Notes under the pieces: generated by a model
What the model was told of the DNA's origin: nothing
What the model saw: the letters and a program-made list of their open reading frames with translations, nothing else
Databases searched by the model: none
Translations under genes and position numbers: made by a program
Shown: piece after piece, positions 35,217 through 44,404 of the stretch
How positions within the stretch are numbered: position 1 is the first letter of the stretch
Layout: every line of letters starts with the position of its first letter
DNA from: TMP-86 sp039807285
Lineage (GTDB): Bacteria; Pseudomonadota; Gammaproteobacteria; Steroidobacterales; Steroidobacteraceae
Direction of reading: 5' to 3'
Assembly: GCA_044226785.1 (NCBI GenBank)
Contig: JBGAGK010000004.1
Location: forward strand, 151,694-215,693
DNA length: 64,000 nt

Positions 35217-36542
35217 TTACGCTTCCCGACAAGCCGCCGCCTCGGACATGGCCGTGAAATATCGCTCGCTGCGCATCATGAGTACCGTGCCTCCCATCCA
35301 TGCCGGCAGCGCCACGACCGAAAGGGCATGGAGCACGCTGCGGTTGCCCCCGATCGCGTCGGAAACGGCACCGACGATGCTGGGCGCGGTACCGCTCAAC
35401 AGGCCAGCAGCAATCGCATAGATCGCGAGAAACCGCGCGCGTACGGCCGATGATGTCATGTCCTGAAGCATCGTCGGAACAAGCACGCCGATGGCCGTAC
35501 CGGAAAGCATCATCACCCCCATCAGCGCGTATGCCTGCCAGGTCGACATGACCCATGGGAAACACAGCAGAACCGGTGTCGTCACAAGCATCACGCACCA
35601 GGCTACGCGCACGGACGCAATCCGGCCCATCCGGGGCATCAGTCTCTTGAGCAGAAGCGTACTGAAGGCTACACCCGCAAACATCCCGATCCCGGTCGCA
35701 GAACCCATTCCGAGCCCGTTCTGTGCGGGTGTTGCACCGAACAGCCGGGCGGTTGCGACCGGAAGCCACACGAGAAACCCGCCGAACGCCAGCAAATACA
35801 GCCCAAGCGAACCCAGTACGGTTGCCATCGCGACCCAGTGCTGGCGCAGAAATGCCCAGATCCGGTCCGCATCTGCTTCCACTACCTTGCCGGCAACACT
35901 TCGGCTTGCCGATCGACGCAGATTCATGAACGCGATGGCGACGAGCAGGAAAGGTGTGGGCAAGACCACGGCGAAGAATGCAATCCGCCACGCTTCCCAC
36001 CCGCGCAGCATAGTCGGCAGATTGGGATGCAAATGATCAAGTGCGCTCAGTGCCATGCCCCCCAATGCGAGCGCGAGTGATATCGCAACGTATGCGGCCA
36101 CGTACTGGACGCCGTTCGCGAGCACACGTTTGCGCCCCTTGAACAGGTCGGGGACGATCGACATGGTCAGCGGTCCGAGTCCGGCTTCCCCTGCCGCCAT
36201 GGCGACGGCAGCCGCGAACAATTCGTGGAAATTCCGAGCCAGTCCGCAGGCCGCCGTGCCGAGAGACCACACGAGAACGCAGCCACTGAGCACATAGCGT
36301 CGATCGAACCGGTCGGCAAACCAGGCTATCGGATAGACCGCGACGATCGTAAACACGGAAAATGCGACGCCTTGCACGAGCCCGAGATCGGTGTCAGTGA
36401 GGTGCAGCGATTTGGCAAGTGGATCTGCCGCGAGTACCAGAAGCTGCCGATCGACGAACGCGAAGACCGTCACGATCAGGATGGCCCACAGCGTGTACCA
36501 GCCGCCGGGGAGCACATGGTCCGTTTGTGCGGTGGGGTTCAC
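35217..36542 (-). CDS. MFS transporter
   Basis: A 441-residue major facilitator with 12 predicted helices. The loop ADRFDRRYVL between helices 2 and 3 and LPGGWYTLW near the N-terminus fit the DHA1/spinster-like and sugar-acid/peptide-type MFS groups (for example the MFS pairs found with TonB receptors in sphingomonads). The start is GTG at 36542 overlapping the DUF885 fusion gene stop as GTGA, so the two are coupled. It is the last gene of the peptidase locus, and I infer it moves the peptide or its products across the inner membrane. Direction of transport is not shown by sequence. Confidence 0.9.
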   Translation of the reverse strand: MNPTAQTDHVLPGGWYTLWAILIVTVFAFVDRQLLVLAADPLAKSLHLTDTDLGLVQGVAFSVFTIVAVYPIAWFADRFDRRYVLSGCVLVWSLGTAACGLARNFHELFAAAVAMAAGEAGLGPLTMSIVPDLFKGRKRVLANGVQYVAAYVAISLALALGGMALSALDHLHPNLPTMLRGWEAWRIAFFAVVLPTPFLLVAIAFMNLRRSASRSVAGKVVEADADRIWAFLRQHWVAMATVLGSLGLYLLAFGGFLVWLPVATARLFGATPAQNGLGMGSATGIGMFAGVAFSTLLLKRLMPRMGRIASVRVAWCVMLVTTPVLLCFPWVMSTWQAYALMGVMMLSGTAIGVLVPTMLQDMTSSAVRARFLAIYAIAAGLLSGTAPSIVGAVSDAIGGNRSVLHALSVVALPAWMGGTVLMMRSERYFTAMSEAAACREA

Positions 36543-38791
36543 ACGGCCACCACGTCGAGCCGGTGTTGTGTATCGATCCACCGACGCACGGCACTTGCAG
36601 CCACATCGAGCGTCACAGGGCCTGTCGCCAGCAGCGCATCGTGGAAACCGCGCACGCTGAACCGCTCGCCGAGCCGTGCCTCGGCCTCTGAACGAAGCGC
36701 CCGGATCACCCGCTCGCCGAGCTTGTAGCTCAACGCCTGTGCAGGCATCCCGATGTACCGGTCGATCTCGCTCTCGATCGTCTCCGGCGGCATGAACGTG
36801 TTCTCGGCCATATAGGATATCGCCCGCTCTCGCTCCCAGCGATACCAATGCAGACCGGTATCGACCACCAGCCGCGCCGCCCGCCAAAGATCGAACGTGA
36901 GCTGGCCAAAATGATCCGCGGGCTCATCATAAAGGCCCAGCTCGTGTCCGAGCCATTCGCAATACAGCGCCCAGCCTTCGACGTAGCCGTTGCAATCTGA
37001 CCAGCATGCACGGCGGAAACCGGGAAGCGATTCGAGTTCGCTCGCAAGTGCGAATTGCATCAGATGTCCGGGCCACGCCTCGTGCAGTCCGAGCGACACG
37101 AGCAGGTGGACCGGACACTTGCGCGGCAGCGCCGTGATCCGATAGACCCCCGGCATGCTGCAGTCGGGGGGTGCCGGCTCTGCCATGCCGGGAGGAAGGG
37201 CGACGGACTGCTCAGGCGTAAACGGCTCCACCGTGTAGACCGCGCGCGGTAGCCTGCCAATGATTCGCGGCAGCCGCCCGTCAATCTGCTTTGCCAGGGC
37301 GCGCGTCCTGGTCAGCAGGCTCTCGCCCGTCGCCTCGACACATGATTCAATCGTCGCCGCATACTCGCGGGCGGTACCAGAAAACCCCGCGGCTGCGAGC
37401 ACGGCCTGGATCTCCGAGTGGATCTTCGCGACCTCATCCAGCCCGATCCGGTGGATTTCCGCTGGCCCGTACATCGTGGTCGTCTGCTGGATGATCCTGA
37501 ACCTGTAGTAGGCCTCACCACCCGGTTGCTCACAGACAGAGACGCTTGAAGTGCAAATCCGTTCCGCGTGCTCCACGAGAAAGGCATCGAACCGGCGCAG
37601 GGCCGGCAGCACAGCTTTGCTCACCGCATGCTCCGCGCGGGTGCGCAAGGCTGTCATCGCGTCAGCATTCAGACCCGATGGTGGATCAGCGAGTCGTGCA
37701 CGAAGGACTCCCGCCACACCACTGTCCGCAATGGACGCAGCGAGCATCTGGCGCACGCGCCCGAGGATCGGCCGGGGCACCCGGTAGCCGCGGGCGAAAC
37801 CTTCTTCGAGCAACAGGAGATTTGCGTCGAAGAACCCTGGCATTCCCTCCAGCCGGCTCAGCAGATCCTCAACATCGCCGCGTGTGTTCAGCGGAGTCAT
37901 TTGCGCGAGCATCATCGGCAAGTCTTGAAACCCATGGATGTAGAGCTGAGGAACCAGCGGAGCGCCGATGCGCCAGGATTCTGCCATGAGCGTGAGCTGA
38001 TGACGCAAAAGCGCGTGGGTGTCAGCGTCCTGGGCTGCAAGCTCCGCGGCGCGGATGGCATCCAGACGCCGCAGCAAACGAGCAGCGACCCGGCTGCGGC
38101 GCGCGTGATCATCGAGACTCATGCCGTCAAGCCGGTCGCCATGCCCGGCAACCCCTGCGAGGCTCGCCTCGACGGGAAACTCATGATTTCGGAAGGCCCA
38201 ATAGTCATGCACCAACGCGTGCAACCTGGCTGAGTCTTCAGCCGGTTCGCGGCGTGCCGCGAGAATCGCGACCGGTTTGCGCAACATCTGACCCGCAAGG
38301 TAGCCGTGTGGAGCATCCGGCCGCGTAGGCGCGCAATGGATCTCGCGCGCAACATCATCTCCGCCTGCCAGCCGCCCAAATGCAGCAAAGCCTGCGCGAT
38401 CTGCAATCCGCCCGGTACCCGCATCGAGACCCGGCTGGTCGCCGATGCAAATGAAGAAGGACGCGGGCGTGCCGCCCGTGCCGGTCAGGCGCGGCAGCGA
38501 GACCGTACCGTCCATGTGGGTCAGCCCAGTGACCCCGGTGGACTCATGCGGGACCGTCGGCATCGACTCTGTCCGGGTGGCGAATGCCTGGATCACGGCG
38601 ATGGGTGGCGTACCGTGGTCATTCGCCGGGCTGACGGTGCGCACGAAGGAACCACCGGTGTAGCCACCATCATCGACAAAGCGCAGAAACGCGGAAGCCG
38701 AAACGGGTGCGCGCGCGCGATCGACTTCGATCAGCAAATCGCCGAACGGCGTCATCACCCGCACGAGGTCGTTCGGCGTCGTGCCACTCAT
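36539..38791 (-). CDS. Cyclophilin-DUF885 metallopeptidase fusion
   Basis: A 750-residue two-domain protein. Residues about 8-175 match cyclophilin-type prolyl isomerases: TPFGDLLIEVDRARAPVSA, SFVRTVSP (Arg51 at the catalytic Arg position), SFFICIGDQPGLD (111-123) and GFAAFGR (134-140). Residues about 185-735 are DUF885, a predicted zinc metallopeptidase of the gluzincin type: HEAWPGH at 570-576 and the second ligand Glu605 in EGWALYCE, then DTGLHWYRW and the C-terminal RYIGMPAQALSYKLG. No signal peptide is present, so it is cytoplasmic. The arrangement suggests prolyl isomerisation ahead of cleavage. It lies four bases after the S9 peptidase gene. Confidence 0.9.
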   Translation of the reverse strand: MSGTTPNDLVRVMTPFGDLLIEVDRARAPVSASAFLRFVDDGGYTGGSFVRTVSPANDHGTPPIAVIQAFATRTESMPTVPHESTGVTGLTHMDGTVSLPRLTGTGGTPASFFICIGDQPGLDAGTGRIADRAGFAAFGRLAGGDDVAREIHCAPTRPDAPHGYLAGQMLRKPVAILAARREPAEDSARLHALVHDYWAFRNHEFPVEASLAGVAGHGDRLDGMSLDDHARRSRVAARLLRRLDAIRAAELAAQDADTHALLRHQLTLMAESWRIGAPLVPQLYIHGFQDLPMMLAQMTPLNTRGDVEDLLSRLEGMPGFFDANLLLLEEGFARGYRVPRPILGRVRQMLAASIADSGVAGVLRARLADPPSGLNADAMTALRTRAEHAVSKAVLPALRRFDAFLVEHAERICTSSVSVCEQPGGEAYYRFRIIQQTTTMYGPAEIHRIGLDEVAKIHSEIQAVLAAAGFSGTAREYAATIESCVEATGESLLTRTRALAKQIDGRLPRIIGRLPRAVYTVEPFTPEQSVALPPGMAEPAPPDCSMPGVYRITALPRKCPVHLLVSLGLHEAWPGHLMQFALASELESLPGFRRACWSDCNGYVEGWALYCEWLGHELGLYDEPADHFGQLTFDLWRAARLVVDTGLHWYRWERERAISYMAENTFMPPETIESEIDRYIGMPAQALSYKLGERVIRALRSEAEARLGERFSVRGFHDALLATGPVTLDVAASAVRRWIDTQHRLDVVAV

Positions 38792-38795
38792 CGCA

Positions 38796-41138
38796 TCAGG
38801 ACGCAGTGCGTTTTGCAGGCTTCACCGCATTCGCCTTCAGCCTGCGCAGGACTGCCTCGAGTGGCATATCGAGTTTCGCTCCGGCGGGCGGCTCGGCGTT
38901 CATCAGATATCGCATGAAGTAGTCGAGTCGCCGGCGCATGCCGTAACTGCTCCAGGTGTGGCGATCCCGCGGCAGAACCACCAGGTCCACATCCTTGTTC
39001 ACATCGATCAACGCCTGCACGAGCTGGAACAACGCGCCCGGATGGCAGCCCGAATCGAGCAGGCCGTGCACGAGAAGGAGCTTTCCCTTCAGGCTCGCCG
39101 CGTAGGTGCGCGCAGCCTGAGTCGCGTAGTGTTCCGGCGAATACGGACCATGATAGCGCTCGCCCCAGCAATGCCAGAAAATGGCCTGGTCATAGTTGCC
39201 CCCACCAGCGACTGCCACCTTGAAGAAGTTACCGTAGCGCAGCATCGCCATTGCGGCCATATAGCCGCCGCCGGAAAAACCGGTGATTCCGATGCGTTCG
39301 AGATCGATTGGGTGGTGCTGTGCAAGCTGCCGGATCGCCGAAACGTGGTCCTCGAGGTTCGAGGCCGTGTGTACCGCTCCGTACGATGCCACGCGAAACG
39401 CCCGCTCGCGATTGGCGGTACCACGACCGTCCAGAATCAGCACAAAGCAGCCGAGCGCGGCGAGATGTGCGGCGTCTGTCAGCATTCCGTCGCTGATGCT
39501 GTTGCCGAATGCGATCTTTGGAACCACATTGACCTGGGGCCCTCCGTAAATGTCGTCTATGAGGGGGTACGTCTCGCCGGGTTCGATGACAGGCGGCTTG
39601 AACAGCATGCCGTACACATCTGTGGCTCCATCGGCGGCCTTGCAGCAGACAACTTCCGGCCACCGCCATTCTGCCGGCAGACCGTCGGCCTGCTCGATCT
39701 TCGCTATCAGCGAGCCATCGATCCGGCGCAAATAGGTAGATGGCAATGAAACGCCGGTCCCCACCGACTCGACGAAGTAACGCGCATGCGGCGACAGTCC
39801 AGCGATCTGGAAGCGGTCGTGGCCCTCCATCGCCAGCAATGCCAGAGAGAATTCGCCGGCCCGCCACACCACGTGTTCGCCGACTGAACCCGACAGGATC
39901 CTGACGGGTCCCCCGTCAAGTGAGACCGCGCATGGCTTGCACACGTAGGGATCCTCGTCCGCTGAAATGCCTGCGGCAAGGAAGAACACCCTTCGTGAGG
40001 AGAAGTCCACATGCAGGATTTCCCGGATCTGCCAGTTACCGGCCGTTATCGGATGTTTCAGGGAACCGGTGGCAAGGTCGTAAAGGTAGAGATGCCCGTG
40101 CCCGGAGCGCTCGGAATACCAGACAAGTTCTTGCGTACCCGGCACCGGGTAGATCAGTGCCGGCGCGTACACGTTCACGCTCAATTCGACGTAGGTGTCC
40201 GAATGCTCGACGAACACCTCACGCGTTGCGCCTGTGTCGGTGTCGAAGGCGATCACGTGCGCAACCTTCTCCCCACGCTCGACGTCGACAAAATACGCGG
40301 TACGTGCATCGCCCCACCATGCGAGATTCGCCGCAAAAGGCGTGTCGTTCATGCGGACCGCACACAGACGAGGATAACGTGCCTCCACCTGCCCGCCGGT
40401 GTCGACATCAACCGAAAAAAGACGAAACTCGGTCGGCTTTGCATCGCCCGGCAGCGAGGTCGGATTCGGCACCACCCTGGTCCGAATGCCGTCTTCCGGT
40501 GCAAACTCCACGTATGGAAGATCGGGCACGTGCCGGTCATCGACCTGCGCCGCGAGAATCCGGCGGCCGTCCGGCGACCATCGCGCCTCGACGAGCTGGC
40601 CAATGGCCTGCTTGCGCACAATCCGCATCGCAAGCGGGCTGTCCGCATAGGCGTAGCGCTCGGTACCATCCGTGGTCAAGGACCGTTCGGTCCGCGTATC
40701 CAGGTCGATGATCCACAGATTGTGATCGCGCACGAATGCTGCGCGCTTGCCGTCCGGCGACACCAGCCACTGCGGATCGCTTCGCTTCTGGATCGCAGAG
40801 AGCCGGCGTGTGGCAATGTCATAGGAGTACGAATCGCCGAAGGCATCGAAGGTGGCGAAAGTGTCGCTGATCCGGAGTCCGCGCAGTATCAGGCTTTCAG
40901 CATCGACGTCAGCCTCGAGCTGCTGCGACAGTGCGGCGGCAATCTCCGCGCGGGTGAATGACGAGTGGACTGCACCCGTGGACGCCTCGATGATTCGGTA
41001 CTCCACACCATGCGTTGCTCGGCGCTCGTACCAGAACCGTTCGCCGCTCTCCAGCCAGCGCGGATAGATCGCACCGTTGCGTACCTTCTGCGCGGCAGCA
41101 AGCAACACTTGCGGCAGTGCGTAATCGCTGGCGAACAT
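38796..41138 (-). CDS. S9 family peptidase (dipeptidyl-peptidase IV-like)
   Basis: A roughly 780-residue serine peptidase. The N-terminal half is the DPP IV-type beta-propeller with repeated blade motifs (SPDGKRAAFVRDHNLWIIDL, RWSPDGRRILA). The C-terminal alpha/beta hydrolase has the nucleophile motif GFSGGGY, a catalytic Asp in LLDSG and the His in PRDRHTW. Relatives cleave X-Pro dipeptides or act as oligopeptidases. No signal peptide is seen with the ATG at 41138, which has CCGGAG upstream, so a cytoplasmic location is likely. It sits between the TonB receptor (19 bases) and the cyclophilin-DUF885 gene (4 bases). Confidence 0.9.
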   Translation of the reverse strand: MFASDYALPQVLLAAAQKVRNGAIYPRWLESGERFWYERRATHGVEYRIIEASTGAVHSSFTRAEIAAALSQQLEADVDAESLILRGLRISDTFATFDAFGDSYSYDIATRRLSAIQKRSDPQWLVSPDGKRAAFVRDHNLWIIDLDTRTERSLTTDGTERYAYADSPLAMRIVRKQAIGQLVEARWSPDGRRILAAQVDDRHVPDLPYVEFAPEDGIRTRVVPNPTSLPGDAKPTEFRLFSVDVDTGGQVEARYPRLCAVRMNDTPFAANLAWWGDARTAYFVDVERGEKVAHVIAFDTDTGATREVFVEHSDTYVELSVNVYAPALIYPVPGTQELVWYSERSGHGHLYLYDLATGSLKHPITAGNWQIREILHVDFSSRRVFFLAAGISADEDPYVCKPCAVSLDGGPVRILSGSVGEHVVWRAGEFSLALLAMEGHDRFQIAGLSPHARYFVESVGTGVSLPSTYLRRIDGSLIAKIEQADGLPAEWRWPEVVCCKAADGATDVYGMLFKPPVIEPGETYPLIDDIYGGPQVNVVPKIAFGNSISDGMLTDAAHLAALGCFVLILDGRGTANRERAFRVASYGAVHTASNLEDHVSAIRQLAQHHPIDLERIGITGFSGGGYMAAMAMLRYGNFFKVAVAGGGNYDQAIFWHCWGERYHGPYSPEHYATQAARTYAASLKGKLLLVHGLLDSGCHPGALFQLVQALIDVNKDVDLVVLPRDRHTWSSYGMRRRLDYFMRYLMNAEPPAGAKLDMPLEAVLRRLKANAVKPAKRTAS

Positions 41139-41157
41139 GCGCGGCTCCGGTTGCTCG

Positions 41158-43299
41158 TCAGTAGTTGAGGTTGAAGCTGACTCCCACCACCCGCGGTTCC
41201 ATGCGCGATGGATAGACGAGTGCCGCAAACGCCGGGTACAGGACGTAGTCCCTGTTCAGCAGGTTTTTAGCATATACCGAGACGCTCCATCTGCTGGCTT
41301 CGAAGCCGAGCCGGATGTTCAGCAGCCGCATTACATCGCTCCTGGCCGGAACGAGCTGAAAACTGCGCGCGAACACCTGGAAGCTCTCGCTATACTGGTA
41401 GTCCACACGGGCGAAGGCCGGAAGGTTTCCGGCATTGAACCGGTATTCCGCTGACGCAGAGCCCGTAAATCGTGGAACGTAGTCTGCCGGATCTCCCTTG
41501 CGGTGCTCGGCGGAATCCGACTTGTGCTCCATGTCGTTCCAGCCACCGGTGGCCGTGAGCGTCAGCGCCCGGACGGGCGAGAACGAAAGTGACGCATCGA
41601 CGCCATTTCCCGAAAGCTTGCCACCATTGCTGGTGAAGGACGTTGGGAGGCCCGCAATGTTGGTGACAACCTGCACGTCGCTCCAGTCGTTGTGGTACAC
41701 GGCGAGTTCGGCGCTGACCCCGTGCTCCGGCGACTGGAACTTCGCCCCGAGCTCATACGTCCAAAGCTTGTCCGGCGTGTACGCAGCGGGAATAGGCCCG
41801 AATCCCCCGCCGACGGAGGTCGTGTTGAAGCCGCCGCTTCGAAAGCCCTTCGCAGCGTTCACATAGAGGTTTACCGCCCGGTTCGGTTGCCAGCTCAGGT
41901 TGAAACGCGGTGTGAGCGCCGTGAACTTGGCGCTGCGAATATCGAACACGGGCGATCCCAGGAAAGCGCTCACGGCGTCCTGATCACGTTTGTCTTCAAA
42001 GTAGCGGATACCGACCAGCGCCGTTACCTTCGGCGCGATCACGTAGGTGCCCTCGCCGAACACCGCCCATGACCTGGAATCCGATGGGTAGGTTCCCGAC
42101 GCGGAAAACAGGACGAGACCGGGCGGCAGCGCATTGGCGGGGAGGATGGTTGTGCCAAACTCACCGTTCGCATCCGACTTGCGATAGAACGCGCCGATTG
42201 TCCAGCCAAGCGCGCTGCCTTGCTTCGAGGCCAGTCGCAGTTCTTCGGTCCAGATCCTGTTTTCAAACTGGGCAGGAATGCCGATTCCCTGAACTGTTCC
42301 GGGTGGAATGCCGAGCAGCGGGAGCAGCGGACCGAAGGAATTCGTCGTGTCCTGCACGGCATTGTCCTGGCGCCGCAGGTAACCCGTGGCGCTCAGCAAT
42401 TGCGCAAAGTGAAAGTCGTATGTGACCGTCGCGTTCAGCAGTGTCGCCCTGGACGCGAACGGTGTTGGCAGGTGGTCGAATACCTGTTCGTTCCCATCGC
42501 TCAGATTCTGCGCGCCCAGATCGAGATCCTGGTGCTGCGCCATCAGCGTGAACTGCAGCTCATCGGACGGCTTTGCAGTGAATTTGCCGCGGATCGTGAA
42601 TGCGTGTCCGCTGTTCACCCGCCTCTCGCCCAGCTGCGGGTTGTCGATCCAGCCTCCAAATTCCTGATAGGAAGCCGCGACGCGCACGCCGGCTCGCCCA
42701 TCAGCAATGGGCATGTTCAGGACACCATCCGTGCGCCAGTCGGTTCCCCCACCACTGACCGCCCCGAAATCGGCGCCGGCCGACGCGGAAAAACGAGTCA
42801 GGTCGACCGGATTCGTGATGTAGCGGATCGTGCCGCCCACGGCGCCCTGCCCGTACAGCGTACCCTGCGGGCCACGAAGCACCTCGACCCGCTCGATATC
42901 AACCATGCGCACGTCCTGGCCGGTCTGGTTGGTCTCCAGATTGAGCGGCATTTCGTCCATGTACACGCCAACCGTCGGAAGTCCGCTGTATACGGAGATG
43001 CCACGCATCGAGATGCGCTGCTGACCCGGCGAGAATTCGGTGATCGAAAGGCCCGGTACAGTGAATTGGAGATCCTCGATGGTCGACGCGCCGCGCTTCG
43101 TCAGCTCGTCTCCGCTTATTACGCTCACGGATAGCGGCACGTCCAGGAGTGACTGCGAGCGCTTCTGCGCCGTTACCACGATCTCACTGAGGAGCTGTGA
43201 TTCGCTCTGCTCGGTCTGCGCCGTCGCGGCAGCCTGTGCTGCAGCCGCGAAACCGAGTGTTGCACCGAGCAGCACGGCACTGTATCGAAGGCGATTCAT
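41158..43299 (-). CDS. TonB-dependent receptor
   Basis: A 713-residue outer-membrane receptor. A signal peptide ends near AAAQA; the TonB-box-like EIVVTAQKR follows, then the plug with DVPLSVSVISGDEL and VEVLRGPQGTLYGQGAVGG, and a 22-strand barrel ending in an aromatic-rich C-terminus (VSFNLNY). GGGAGG precedes the ATG at 43299. It is the first gene of the peptidase operon and lies next to the TetR operator, so it is the probable entry port for the substrate of the downstream peptidases. The ligand is unknown. Confidence 0.93.
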   Translation of the reverse strand: MNRLRYSAVLLGATLGFAAAAQAAATAQTEQSESQLLSEIVVTAQKRSQSLLDVPLSVSVISGDELTKRGASTIEDLQFTVPGLSITEFSPGQQRISMRGISVYSGLPTVGVYMDEMPLNLETNQTGQDVRMVDIERVEVLRGPQGTLYGQGAVGGTIRYITNPVDLTRFSASAGADFGAVSGGGTDWRTDGVLNMPIADGRAGVRVAASYQEFGGWIDNPQLGERRVNSGHAFTIRGKFTAKPSDELQFTLMAQHQDLDLGAQNLSDGNEQVFDHLPTPFASRATLLNATVTYDFHFAQLLSATGYLRRQDNAVQDTTNSFGPLLPLLGIPPGTVQGIGIPAQFENRIWTEELRLASKQGSALGWTIGAFYRKSDANGEFGTTILPANALPPGLVLFSASGTYPSDSRSWAVFGEGTYVIAPKVTALVGIRYFEDKRDQDAVSAFLGSPVFDIRSAKFTALTPRFNLSWQPNRAVNLYVNAAKGFRSGGFNTTSVGGGFGPIPAAYTPDKLWTYELGAKFQSPEHGVSAELAVYHNDWSDVQVVTNIAGLPTSFTSNGGKLSGNGVDASLSFSPVRALTLTATGGWNDMEHKSDSAEHRKGDPADYVPRFTGSASAEYRFNAGNLPAFARVDYQYSESFQVFARSFQLVPARSDVMRLLNIRLGFEASRWSVSVYAKNLLNRDYVLYPAFAALVYPSRMEPRVVGVSFNLNY

Positions 43300-43334
43300 A
43301 CGGACCTCCCCAACTTGCTTCCGACCGAATCTTA

Positions 43335-43356
43335 AAAATGATCGTACGATCATTTT
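43335..43356. promoter_or_regulatory. Perfect 22-bp palindrome, predicted TetR operator
   Basis: The half-site AAAATGATCGT is followed directly by its exact reverse complement, ACGATCATTTT. It lies in the 122-base space between the divergent TonB-receptor and TetR genes, 36 bases from the receptor start, where a bound repressor would cover the promoter. Odd-free 22-bp symmetry of this kind is a common TetR-family operator form. The palindrome is seen directly; binding is inferred. Confidence 0.75.
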
Positions 43357-43421
43357 GAGTATGATGCAAGCTTGGTGTTGCCGCATGGGCGGCTTCGAAG
43401 TCCGGAAACGAGGGAATACAC

Positions 43422-44042
43422 ATGCCCAAGCGGGACAACGCCTACATGGAGATTCAGCGCGAAGCGATTGCCCGAGCGACTCTTGCAGTGCTCATCCGCA
43501 AAGGGGTCCGCGAAACGACCCTGCGCAACATTTGTTCCGAGGCCGGGATATCCATCGGCACGCTGTACATCCATTTCAAGACCAAGGAGGAAGCGGTGGT
43601 CGCGGCGTGTCAGCTCGACTCCTCGGAAGTCGACACCGAGCCGCTGCCGCCGACGTGGACCGAATATCTTCAGGAATTCTCATTCGGCGACCTGCGCGAG
43701 GTCGGTTCCCGGAGTTCCAAGCGCATGCGACTATCCCTGCAGTTCGTCGCTGAGCTTTCGCAGATGCAGCAAAATCCGAAGGGCCTTTCGGATATCTACG
43801 ACTCCGTGTGGAGACGCTACAGTGCGGCGCTGCAGGGCCTCAAGCAGCGCCGAGAGATCACCCTGCCCCTCGGCCTCGATCACACGGTGGAAGCGCACCT
43901 GCAGCTGCTGCTGGGCTCCCGGTATCGTCTGGTCTCCCATCGCGAACTGCAGGCGGAAAGCGTGCGCGCGGCTCTCGAAGCAGCGCTCGCCGTAACCGCG
44001 GGCCGGGTAGCGCCCTCCGCCAAGGACCCGGACGCATCATGA
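43422..44042 (+). CDS. TetR family transcriptional regulator
   Basis: A 206-residue regulator with an N-terminal helix-turn-helix (AIARATLAVLIRKGVRETTL, CSEAGISIGTLYIHFKTKEE) and a helical ligand-binding domain. It is transcribed away from the TonB receptor/peptidase operon and flanks a perfect palindrome, so it probably represses that operon and itself until a ligand, perhaps the imported peptide, binds. GAGGGA precedes the ATG. Confidence 0.92.
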   Translation: MPKRDNAYMEIQREAIARATLAVLIRKGVRETTLRNICSEAGISIGTLYIHFKTKEEAVVAACQLDSSEVDTEPLPPTWTEYLQEFSFGDLREVGSRSSKRMRLSLQFVAELSQMQQNPKGLSDIYDSVWRRYSAALQGLKQRREITLPLGLDHTVEAHLQLLLGSRYRLVSHRELQAESVRAALEAALAVTAGRVAPSAKDPDAS

Positions 44043-44404
44043 GGCCGGCTACCGCGAGAGTGCACCCGGTTTCCCGTGCGACCCGGCCGCCAACTCATCG
44101 ACCAGAAACGTCATGCGTGAGGCCATGATCTCCCGGCGAGCCAGCGGATCGCTGACGCCGTCACGCATGTTGTGCAAAAGGTGAATACGAGCGCAGCGCC
44201 TTTGTCTGGGCAGGATCGTCGGGACTGCCGTACTCGTGAAGCCGCTGTTGATGAGCGATTCCGCGGCCGCCGCGAATTGCGGGCATGACAAGCGCCCTCC
44301 GAGCGCAGCAACATCCTGCCCACCGCTGGAGTCGATACTGAGCTCCTGCCGGTGCGTTCAAACGCACTGGGTCAGCGATACGAGGGCTGGTACCTCTAGC
44401 CATG
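44043..44404. other. Intergenic stretch without a recognised gene
   Basis: This 362-base stretch lies between the ends of the TetR gene and the lipoprotein gene, which converge on it. A minus-strand open frame of about 80 codons (44049-44291) shows no recognisable family and no ribosome site. No clear hairpin with a T-run was found, although a bidirectional terminator would be expected here. Confidence 0.5.

Noticed and set aside
44049..44291. 80-codon minus-strand frame between the TetR and lipoprotein genes
   Set aside because: No ribosome site and no domain; likely chance in GC-rich DNA.
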